From Onthophagus taurus (lineage: Eukaryota > Arthropoda > Insecta > Coleoptera > Scarabaeidae), in assembly GCF_036711975.1 (NCBI RefSeq), contig NC_091973.1, positions 2,418,001 to 2,482,000 on the forward strand: 64,000 nucleotides of DNA, given 5' to 3'. Position 1 is the first letter of the stretch. Each line of letters begins with the position of its first letter. Of the stretch, positions 49,108 through 58,225 are shown piece by piece. The translations under genes were made by a program, and so were the position numbers. The notes beneath the pieces were generated by a model. The model was not told the origin of the DNA. It worked only from the letters and a program-made list of their open reading frames with translations, and searched no databases.

Positions 49108-52100
49108 ATGTCGCCATCATGGCTCATAAAAACCCACGACTACCTATGCCGTCACTTCCTTCTCCTACTGGCATTAACAGCCGTACTATGTCACGCCTGG
49201 TTACCAGACAGTTCCACGAAAATAATCAACGCCATAAGCAAAACCACCACAATTAAGTTCGACTCCAAGTCCAACATCCCAGAACATTTCATCGTTCTTC
49301 ACCAAGACGAAACGTCCATCCTCCTCGGCGGCCGAAACTCAGTTTACAATCTCAGCGTCACCGATTTTTCCGAACGGAAAGAGAACAAACTGGAATGGAG
49401 CTCAACAGAACCACACGTCGAGTTATGTCTCCTCAAAGGAAAACGCGTAGAAGACTGCCAAAATTATATTCGCATTTTAGCAGTTACATCGCAAAATCAA
49501 ATTTTCGTTTGTGGAACTAATTCGTACAAACCTATGTGCCGATATTATAATGTACAAGTAAGAAAATTTTTTTAACAGATTTTTCGGAAATTATGTATGT
49601 ACAATAAAATCGCTAAAAGTCCTAAGTATCACGAATAATATTTGGGGCGACCGAAGTCTGCCGAGATTATTGAAATAAGACATTTTTTATGGCACCCCAT
49701 GGCCGCGCCAAATATTGTTCTTGGTATAAGAAATAATCTTAGTCTTTGGTTGCGAAATCCTGCCCTAGAGCATGCTCTTCACCTATATGCAATCCAACCC
49801 AACCCAATGGATATTGCGCCGGATATTTGGGTTGGGTTGTATATAGGAGAAGATCATGCTCATTATTTCTTATATTAACAGAAATAATCTCGGCCGACTT
49901 CGAAGACGTCGGCCGCCCCAAGTATCACGAACAATACTTAGGGCGACCGTAATCTGCCGAGATTATTGAAATAAGACATTATTTATGGCATCCCATGGCC
50001 GCCCCAAATATTGTTCTTGATATCAGAAATAATCTTGGTCTCTGGTTACGAAATTCTGCCCTAGAGCATGCTCTCCGCCTATATGCAACCCAACCCAAGT
50101 ATCACGAATAATACCTGGGGCGACATTTTCGAAGTCGGCCGCCAAAAGTATTGTTCGTGCTGGAGCATGATCTTCGCCTGCAACCCAACCCAAGTATTAC
50201 GAACAATACATCGTCGGCCGAGATTATTTCTTATATCAGCAGAAACAATCTCGGCCGACTTCGAAGACGTCGGCCGCCCCAGGTATTATTCGTAATACTT
50301 GGGTTGGGTTGGCTTGCATATAGGCGAGGATCATGCTTTATCACGAACAATACTTATGCGGCCGACGTCTTCGAAGTCGGCCGAGAGTATTTCATATAGT
50401 AATAGAAATAATCTCGGCCGACTTCGAAGACGTCGGCCACCCCAGGTATTATTCGTGATACTTGGGTTGGGTTGCATATAGGCGAGGATAACGAACAATA
50501 CTTATGGTGGCCGACGTCTTCGAAGTCGGCCGAGATCATTGAAATAAGAAATTATTTCTGGCACAAATATTATTCGGCCATCTCGGCCGACTTAGAAGAT
50601 GTCCGCCATAAGTATTGTTCGTGCTGGAGCATGATCTTCGCCTGCAACCCAACCCAAGTATCACGAACAATACATATAGCGGCCGACGTCTTCGAAGTCG
50701 GCCGAGATTATTTCTTATATCAGCAGAAACAATCTCGGCCGACTTCGAAGACGTCGGCCGCCCCAGGTATTATTCGTAATACTTGGGTTGGGTTGGGTTG
50801 GCTTGCATATAGGCGAGGATCATGCTTTATCACGAACAATACTTATGCGGCCGACGTCTTCGAAGTCGGCCGAGAGTATTTCTTATATTAATAGAAATAA
50901 TCTCGACCGACTTCGAAGATGTCGGCCGCCCCAGGTATTATTCGTGATACTTGGGTTGGGTTGGGTTGCATATAGGCGAGGATCACGAACAATACTTATG
51001 GCGGCCGACGTCTTCGAAGTCGGCCGAGATCATAGAAATAAGAAATTATTTATGGCACAAATATTATTCGGCCATCTCGGCCGACTTAGAAGATGTCCGC
51101 CATAAGTATTGTTCGTGCTAGAGCATGATCTTCGCCTGCAACCCAACCCAAGTATTACGAACAATACATATAGCGGCCGACGTCTTCGAAGTCGGCCGAG
51201 ATTATTTCTTATATCAGCAGAAACAATCTCGGCCAACTTCGAAGACGTCGGCCGCCCCAGGTATTATTCGTAATACTTGGGTTGGGTTGGGTTGGCTTGC
51301 ATATAGGCGAGGATCATGCTTTATCACGAACAATACTTATGCGGCCGACGTCTTCGAAGTCGGCCGAGAGTATTTCTTATATTAATAGAAATAATCTCGA
51401 CCGACTTCGAAGATGTCGGCCGCCCCAGGTATTATTCGTGATACTTGGGTTGGGTTGGGTTGCATATAGGCGAGGATCACGAACAATACTTATGGCGGCC
51501 GACGTCTTCGAAGTCGGCCGAGATCATAGAAATAAGAAATTATTTATGGCACAAATATTATTCGGCCATCTCGGCCGACTTAGAAGATGTCCGCCATAAG
51601 TATTGTTCGTGCTGGAGCATGATCTTCGCCTGCAACTCAACCCAAGTATCACGAACAATACATATAGCGGACGACGTCTTCGAAGTCGGCCGAGATTATT
51701 TCTTATATCAGCAGAAACAATCTCGGCCGACTTCGAAGACGTCGGCCGCCCCAGGTATTATTCGTAATACTTGGGTTGGGTTGGCTTGCATATAGGCGAG
51801 GATCATGCTTTATCACGAACAATACTTATGCGGCCGACGTCTTCGAAGTCGGCCGAGAGTATTTCTTATATTAATAGAAATAATCTCGACCGACTTCGAA
51901 GATGTCGGCCGCCATAAGTATACACTACTTTACTTTTACTGTACTTTAATTATTATTAATTAGCATTAATGTCAAAAAAATTCAGGAGTTATTAAGTGGC
52001 TGATTTTAGCAGATTCTGCACATTTATTTACAAAATATCTGCTAGTACTTTGAAATTCTGGCATATTATAACCTTATTATTGTATCATTTTTGATCAAAA

Positions 52101-53928
52101 TTTCTAAATTACTTTCTTATTTATTTCAAGAATGGGCAATATAACGTGGAGAATGAAGTTCAAGGAACAGCAAAATGTCCTTACGATCCGGAACATAACA
52201 GCACCGCCGTTTTTAGTAACGGCCAATTATATTCGGCTACCGTGGCTGATTTTTCCGGAGGAGATCCTCTTATTTATCGCGAACCTCAACGAACTGAATT
52301 ATCAGATTTGAAACAATTAAATGGTAAGATAAATTAATAAATCAAAAGTAAATGTGTTTAATTAAATTTTTTGTAGCTCCAAACTTTGTCAGCTCATTAC
52401 CTTACGGCGATTACATATTCTTCTTTTACCGAGAAACGGCGGTTGAGTACATAAATTGTGGAAAAGTAATATATTCGCGCGTGGCGAGGGTTTGTAAGGA
52501 TGATAAAGGTGGGCCGCGGCAATTTCGTGAGAAATGGACGTCGTTTTTGAAGGCTAGATTAAATTGTTCAGTTCCTGGAGAATATCCCTTCTATTTTGAT
52601 GAGATTCGTAAGTTCCCAAAAATAAAATCTTCTTAAAAAGCTAATTTTTTAATTTTTCTTTTGCAGAATCTACAAGTGATATTATCGAAGGTAATTATGG
52701 GTATAATGGGACAAACAAAATCATTTACGGGACCTTAACAACCCCAACAAACGCTATTGGAGGATCAGCGATATGTGCATACAGCGTAAACGACATTCTT
52801 GCGGCTTTCGATGGGAGTTTCAAACACCAAGAGACGATGAATTCCAATTGGTTACCCATCCCCGAGGATAAAATCCCCGAAGGAAAACCGGGTCGATGCG
52901 TTCAAGATAGCCGATTGCTTTCGGAAAGCATCGTAAACTTTGTAAAATCACATTCATTAATGGAAACCGCCGTTCCTGCGTTTTTTGGCAAACCTCTCTT
53001 AATCCGGGTAAGTCAAGAATATCGTTTTACATCGATAGCGGTTGATCCCCAAGTTCCAACCGTGAATGATGGAAAATTGGACGTTTTATATGTCGGTACA
53101 GACGATGGGAAAGTATTAAAAGTGGTCAACATAGCTTCAGGAAACACCACAAAAACCGTGGTGATATCCGAAAGCGTGATTTTAGCCAAAAAAGCGCCTG
53201 TTAAACAATTAAAAATCGTTCCTGGTTACGGTAAAGTTGTTGTTGTTGGTATCGAAGAAGTCCGATTGGCTACGTTGAATCATTGCGAAAACATGAAGAG
53301 TTGCAACGAATGCGTATCTTTACAAGACCCACACTGCGCATGGGATGATTACAACTTCGCATGTGAAACCCTTGATGAAACGATATCAAAAAGAACTTCT
53401 TTAATCCAAGACATTAAGTTTGGAAATCCCCAAAAATGTAATATGCCAGGAAATAGAAAACCATTCTTCCCCAACAAAGAAATTTATAAAAACACAATTA
53501 ACGACGAAGATCACCTCAATATAAACAACGATGTAAATAACGACGAAAGCATCAAAGATTGTGGTGATGATGAAAGCAACGAAATTAGAGCTGGTTGTGC
53601 CATACAACAAGCCCAAATGGATTGTGCTAAAAAATGGCAAAATATTGGAATAATAGCAAGTTTGGCTTGTTTAATTATCGGTTTTATTTCTGGTTATTGC
53701 ATGTCAAAAAAGTGTCAACATGGTCCTCAATATCCAAATCCGACTCCTTTCATAGAACAACACAATCATTTGGATCGATCAACACCGAGAGCTACGAAAT
53801 CGGTTAATTTAAATGTTTCGCAAAATAATCCGCAGCCTAAAAAGGACAATCTCGATATAAGTAAAGATTTGAATATTTTGGATCATGATACGGGGACGTT
53901 ACAGAAAATAAAAAAAACTTACATATAA
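49108..53928 (+). CDS. Sema1a: Semaphorin-1a, transmembrane axon-guidance protein
   Basis: Four coding exons, 49108-49557, 52131-52323, 52377-52607 and 52667-53928, give 711 residues. Sema-1a is a plexin-A ligand and, by reverse signalling, a receptor in axon repulsion. Order: signal peptide (HFLLLLALTAVLCHA); sema domain to about residue 495 with DCQNYIRILAV, CPYDPEHNSTAVF, GQLYSATVADFSGGDPLIYR, CKDDKGGPRQF, LNCSVPGEYPFYFDEI and GTDDGKVLKVVN; PSI domain at about 497-545 (CVSLQDPHCAWD); a hinge; one membrane helix at about 618-636; and a cytoplasmic tail ending KKDNLDISKDLNILDHD then GTLQKIKKTYI, as in insect Sema-1a. The ATG exon begins with an acceptor at 49057, so 5' UTR exons lie upstream. 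Intron 1 is filled by a family A array. All domains are intact. Confidence 0.96.
49619..51921. repeat. Family A foldback array in Sema-1a intron 1
   Basis: Same core as at 39.7 kb but with a slightly different linker (TTGGGTTGGGTTGCATATAG). From about 50.6 kb a 494-bp higher-order unit is repeated: the landmark AGTATTGTTCGTGCT is at 50611, 51105 and 51599. Left copies are more decayed. The array occupies most of the 2.6-kb intron. Confidence 0.95.
51922..52110 (+). repeat. Shared flanking module, copy 2 (next to family A array)
   Basis: Begins CACTACTTTACTTTTACTGT and keeps the blocks AAAAAAATTCAGGAGTTATT, GCAGATTCTGCACA and CCTTATTATTGTAT seen at 43776-44060, with internal deletions. It ends just before the acceptor of Sema-1a exon 2. 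Confidence 0.8.
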
Positions 53929-54660
53929 ATTTGTGAATAAAATAAAAAGTGTACCTGCTGATGAACTAAAAACGAATTAAATCGCGTGACAATTAATTAA
54001 AGCCACGTTGGTGTGTGTGATGTGAAAAAAAATATAATCGATTTTAATTAAAAACTAAAAAAGAAACTTTAAAGAATACTCATCCTGTAAATAAAATTTC
54101 AAAAATTTTCCCAATATAATTTTTAAGTCTAAATTCTAGCTTAGTAATTTTAATCTTTTTTTTTGTATAAAAGTCGCTCAACAAAACCCAAAACATGGCA
54201 ACGAGGAAGCGTAAAGTTTTATTTACGTGACTCTTTTAAAAGATAATTGTGATAATCCTAGAGGCATCTATATTAAGTACTGTAAGGTTTGCGAACTGAG
54301 AACCCTCCTCTCTTTCGATTGTATAGTACAAAATGGAATTTATATCTAGAACCACGCTAATTATAAATAATATATATTCAATGTAATTGTCTTTACGCAA
54401 TAAATATAAGTAATAGAATTATATTTTCCTACAACTTATCTATCTGTTTATGACTGTGATATTCAGAAATTTCGTATGCCTTATAAACGCCTATATTTTT
54501 TAAATGAAAATTAAAGCATAACAGTCAAAACAGATATGTACAACGCGAGAATGAAAAATATTTATCGCGATATAAATGATACATTCCACTGACACGATTC
54601 TACGTATTACTATTTTAGCAATAAATAAAATACACACAAAAAATGCTTTTCTTTTAATAA
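53929..54660 (+). other. Sema-1a 3' UTR and intergenic sequence
   Basis: AATAAA hexamers occur near 53937, at 54090-54095 and near 54400, so several 3' ends are possible. No other gene. Confidence 0.5.
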
Positions 54661-54664
54661 TCCT

Positions 54665-54670
54665 TTTATT
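54665..54670 (-). terminator. Poly(A) signal of the ALYREF-like gene
   Basis: TTTATT on the plus strand is AATAAA on the minus strand, 17 bp after the stop codon, an unusually short 3' UTR. Confidence 0.45.
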
Positions 54671-54686
54671 ACTTAAACAACAAATC

Positions 54687-56092
54687 TTACAAACCAGGAA
54701 CAATATTAATCATCATGCCTCTGTACCCAGAAAGAGCATGTTGAGCTCGAGAAGCATCTCTTATATCCATAAAGACAACTTCCCCCGACCCCAAAGAGTT
54801 ACCATTTGTATTGCGATGAACAGCAATGTTCAAAATTCTTCCATAACCACCAAAAATTCTTCTAAGATCTCCTTCGTCAATATTAAAACACAAATTTTTA
54901 AGGAAGAGTACCCCACGATTTTTTCGATTATAAGTATTCCTTCTCCTGATTTTGCTTGCTCTATTATAAGACCTTCGAAAATTATCTCTAGTATTTCCAT
55001 TCGAGGTGATTACTGGAATCGATGAACCTGACGGACTATCAAATAAAAGGAAATATATTAAAATTTTTTTTAAATTTATTTATTTACCCGTTTAATATCG
55101 AAGAGTTTCTCTCAGTCAACTCCGAAGTTGTTGAATGTACTTCTTGTTCATCAGAGGAATCATTACGACGAGTATAATTGTAACTGAAAATTAGAAGAAT
55201 TAGATATAGAAAAACTTTTAGAATCATGCATCATGCGAAAACCTGCTCTGTCTATAGTGCCTGACATGTAAAGACGATGTGATGATGTGTTTTGGAGAAG
55301 GAGGATGGAGAGGTGATGATGGGAGATAAACTTAACACCCCAAAAAGACACAAATACTAAATTTTAAGAAAAAACAAGATGAAAAATGAAACCAGCAACA
55401 AATACTCCATACTATGTCGAGAAATCGGATATGTTGGAAGATCTCTATTACTTCCAGAAGAAAGCACTGAGTGATATACTGTCAAATAGAAAGTGCAATG
55501 TGGTGAGAAACTTAAAAGCTAATGAAGACCTGCTCAATGACGGTAATGCAGAGTCTGGAAAATTGCTCATTTAAATTTCTCAAGTATTTCATGGCTTGTG
55601 TGGCATGTCTCTGTCCATAACATCAACTATATGCCAAAAAAGATTTATTTTTCTTCTTGAAACTGTTTCAAAACTTACAAGTTTTGCTTGTTAACATAGC
55701 CATCAAGGTAACATCATCAAAAGAATTAATAAAAAAGTTTTTCCAAAGCTTTTTGTCATTCAACTTTATAATAATTACCTAGAAACTCCTGGTCTTTGTG
55801 GAATAATGTTAGTAGTTGAGTCTGGTTCAACAAATTCTCTCAATGGTGACAATCTTGAAGGACCCTGTTGTGGGGTCGCTCTTTGAACTTGCCCAGAATG
55901 CCTTAAAAAAATTAATTACAGAAATAAACCTAAATAAATGATTAATAATTACGTAGGTGCAGGTATGTTGGCCAAATTTCTCATTAAAACGCTTGGTGCT
56001 TGATAACGTATTCCATGGTTTGGAACGAACCTCGAAGCATTAAACATAAAATTTTGTGGGTTATTTCGCCCCTCACCTTGTCGTTGAGACAT
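54687..56092 (-). CDS. ALYREF/THOC4-like RRM protein
   Basis: Four minus-strand exons, 55953-56092, 55779-55901, 55088-55183 and 54687-55035, all phase 2 joints, give 235 residues. A single C-terminal RRM is visible: RNP2 VLFLKNL, helix EGDLRRIFGGYG, then VHRNTNGNSLGSGEVVFMD containing RNP1, close to the Aly/REF pattern (a Gly/Ser-rich SLG before beta 3). The N-terminal 120 residues are Gln/Asn/Arg-rich with no RGG boxes, and a basic patch (KIRRRNTYNRKNRG) precedes the RRM. By family it may be an mRNA export or splicing adaptor, but the N-terminus differs from canonical ALYREF and the REF C-terminal motif is absent, so it may be a divergent paralogue. A poly(A) signal on the minus strand sits at 54665-54670, 17 bp after the stop. 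An acceptor just upstream of the ATG suggests a 5' untranslated exon. Confidence 0.82.
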
Positions 56093-56663
56093 ACTTATGC
56101 CCTAAGATGAAAAAGAAAGAAATAAGGTTTTAAGAACAAGTAATGTTTCGCTTACTTTCTTGGAAGTGTTGATGATTCTAACCGTTCTATCGATACTGCT
56201 GCAAGAACACGCGAAATTTGATAAACAAACATGATATTTAACCGGTAACACTAGAACTTCCGAGGACGATTAAGACGCTCGAGTTCGATAAAGCAATCGA
56301 ATTAAGATATTTTTTAAGAAAATCGATCCACGATAAACTATAAACATGTATTATTACCAATTCTTTTTCGGAATCTTAATAATTTCCTAAACAAATTTAA
56401 AATGACTTAGCTAAGTTGGTACGTTACGGCATCAACTGCGCATGTGTCACTCGACATCCACAGATAACTTCAGATGATTCGAATTTCTTATTATTCCGTT
56501 GAATAAATTTTTTAACAAAAAGATTAATCATCAAATTTTATTATAAAACTATTTCAAAAAAATGGATTTTGTTGTGTATATTAACTTACAATTAGAAAAG
56601 AATTATGGATTAATGATTTTGACATTTGGGTTGCATAACACAAAAAATTATTACAAGTAATTC

Positions 56664-57104
56664 TTAATAGTAATCAGTTACTTTGAGGCCACATATATTA
56701 GGATAATTAAAAATATTATGATGATCGATTAATTTCGAATGTGGCATAAGTTCGAATTCAAAGTTCAACGCAAAGGCAGGTCGATTTATTGTGACACCAA
56801 CCATAGCATTTTCAGCTTCCTCGGCAGTCTCATATATCACTAAATAATTAAAAACGTCGAATTCCAAACGAGCCTCCATGATACGCATAACAGTTCCGTA
56901 AGAACTCATCATGTTTCGAATGCATAAAGTGCTTACTGAGCGGGCGTTGGTAATGAAGACACCGGCGTAATTATCTCCCATATTCGGTGAGGTGAAACCT
57001 TTCTGTTCTTGGCGACTATAATTCCCCGCAGATTTATTCTCAAATTCGTCTGAAATCAATAAATTTAATTAAATCACTTTTTAAAACCGTTTTATTTTAC
57101 CCAT
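56664..57104 (-). CDS. Small RRM-like protein, copy 1 of a divergent pair
   Basis: Two exons, 57101-57104 (ATG plus one base) and 56664-57049, give 129 residues. The first coding exon is only 4 nt, but the donor (G|GTAAAATA) and acceptor (ATTGATTTCAG) are clear. The middle looks like a degenerate RRM: beta 1 AGVFITNA, helix IRNMMSSYGTV, beta 3 NYLVIYET, helix EEAENAMVG, beta 4 FALNFEFEL. The canonical RNP1 glycine is missing. It shares its order and several residues with the gene at 57444-57896 on the other strand. Function unknown; I do not recognise an orthologue. Confidence 0.72.
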
Positions 57105-57443
57105 TTTAAACCACGCGATTTTCAAACAAACCAAGATGGCTGCTGTAACGTCTTGTGTGTAAACATAGAAGTGGTACCAACCTAATTTTGAATTATTAGT
57201 TTTGATTAATTAATTTAATTCAAACTTATTTATGAATTTAATTATTGTATTAAATCAATTATTGATTAATTAATTACGAATTTACTAAAAATTAATTAAA
57301 ATTAAAGTTTTTAAAAAGTAAAGCGTGAGGTTGGTACAAAACTAACCTAAAAACGGTAGTTGGAAATTTTGAAAGTTGTTAGCTGTCATTTCTGACTAAA
57401 ATTTTGTTGATCCGAGATTGATATTGTTTAAATTATAATAAAA
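57105..57443. promoter_or_regulatory. Putative bidirectional promoter of the RRM-like pair
   Basis: About 340 bp separate the two divergently oriented starts. The sequence is AT-rich with no clear TATA or initiator. Shared regulation is an inference from spacing. Confidence 0.35.
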
Positions 57444-57896
57444 ATGGGAAATGTTACAAGTTTTTTGGTTGGGCAACTAACTACTGTAAGAAATTGGTGG
57501 ATTTCGAAGGAAATGAATGTAAGAAATTCGTTGAATAATGAAGTTGTTTTGGACCGAGTGGAGGAAATCGAGCAAGGAGTTTTAAGCAACCACGCTGGTA
57601 TTTATATTTCTAATGTTCCGCTGTGTTTTGATATGCTGTGGATTAAGAACATGGTGGGTCCATATGGGGAAACTAATCATATCACTGCGTGGCGTCTTCC
57701 TAAGAACATGTATCATTATTTGGTGGTTTATGCAACCGAACAAGAAACCCTACATGTCTTGAATAATCTAGTCTCAAATTTGCCAGCTTTTGCGAATGAT
57801 TTTGAATTTTTCTTCGTGTCGCATAATGTGTTGGCCAATTTTTGGAAAGTCCCAATCGATTGGGATGATGATGTTATTGATGTTAACTATGTTTAA
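57444..57896 (+). CDS. Small RRM-like protein, copy 2 of a divergent pair
   Basis: A single exon of 150 residues. It aligns by eye with the protein at 56664-57104: AGIYISNV vs AGVFITNA, IKNMVGPYG vs IRNMMSSYG, YHYLVVYAT vs FNYLVIYET and LPAFANDFEF vs RPAFALNFEF. The pattern fits a beta-alpha-beta-beta-alpha-beta RRM fold with a degenerate RNP1. The N-terminal 45 residues and the acidic C-terminus (DWDDDVIDVNYV) are unique to this copy. AATAAA overlaps the stop codon (57895-57900). Lack of introns could mean a retroposed copy that acquired its own expression, though divergent adjacency argues for a local duplication. Function unknown. Confidence 0.72.
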   Translation: MGNVTSFLVGQLTTVRNWWISKEMNVRNSLNNEVVLDRVEEIEQGVLSNHAGIYISNVPLCFDMLWIKNMVGPYGETNHITAWRLPKNMYHYLVVYATEQETLHVLNNLVSNLPAFANDFEFFFVSHNVLANFWKVPIDWDDDVIDVNYV

Positions 57897-58038
57897 TAAA
57901 AGACTTATTTAATTTTATTTATAATTTTTATTTAACATTCCAAACCCACACCATTTTTTTAATAAAATTTTCTTATATATACAACAAACTCGGCAACTCC
58001 ACACAGTGGATAATTAAAAAAACAATTTTCTTTCAGAA

Positions 58039-58225
58039 TCAAACTAAATCAGCATCGATTTTAGCACCCATTCTTTTCAAAGCTCTGATGGTGTTAACAG
58101 CTTTAATCCACCGCTTTTTAATAACGTATCGCTTCAATTTCTTCTTGCTTAGCTCCATTTCGGAATGAACAGCTGTGGCCAACATCCAAGGATGATCCAT
58201 CGCTTGTCTTGGGGTTAATCTAGCA
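58039..58225 (-). other. Alternative terminal exon S of the kinase (calmodulin-binding tail)
   Basis: Acceptor ATATTGAATTGCAG. It completes subdomain XI with NARLTPRQAMDHPWM and ends 49 residues later. The tail KKLKRYVIKKRWIKAVNTIR then ALKRMG aligns with the autoinhibitory/calmodulin region of smooth-muscle MLCK (LSKDRMKKYMARRKWQK). Trp314, Val318, Ile321 and Met327 fit the 1-5-8-14 spacing. Confidence 0.88.

Noticed and set aside
50068-51795. Frames of 75-139 residues with recurring RPTSSKSAE-like strings
   Set aside because: Same family A repeat, in Sema-1a intron 1. Recurring protein strings reflect the DNA repeat.
49619-51921. Heat-shock elements in family A (GAA and TTC blocks)
   Set aside because: TTCGAA has no two-base gap between TTC and GAA, so it does not fit the nGAAnnTTCn consensus.
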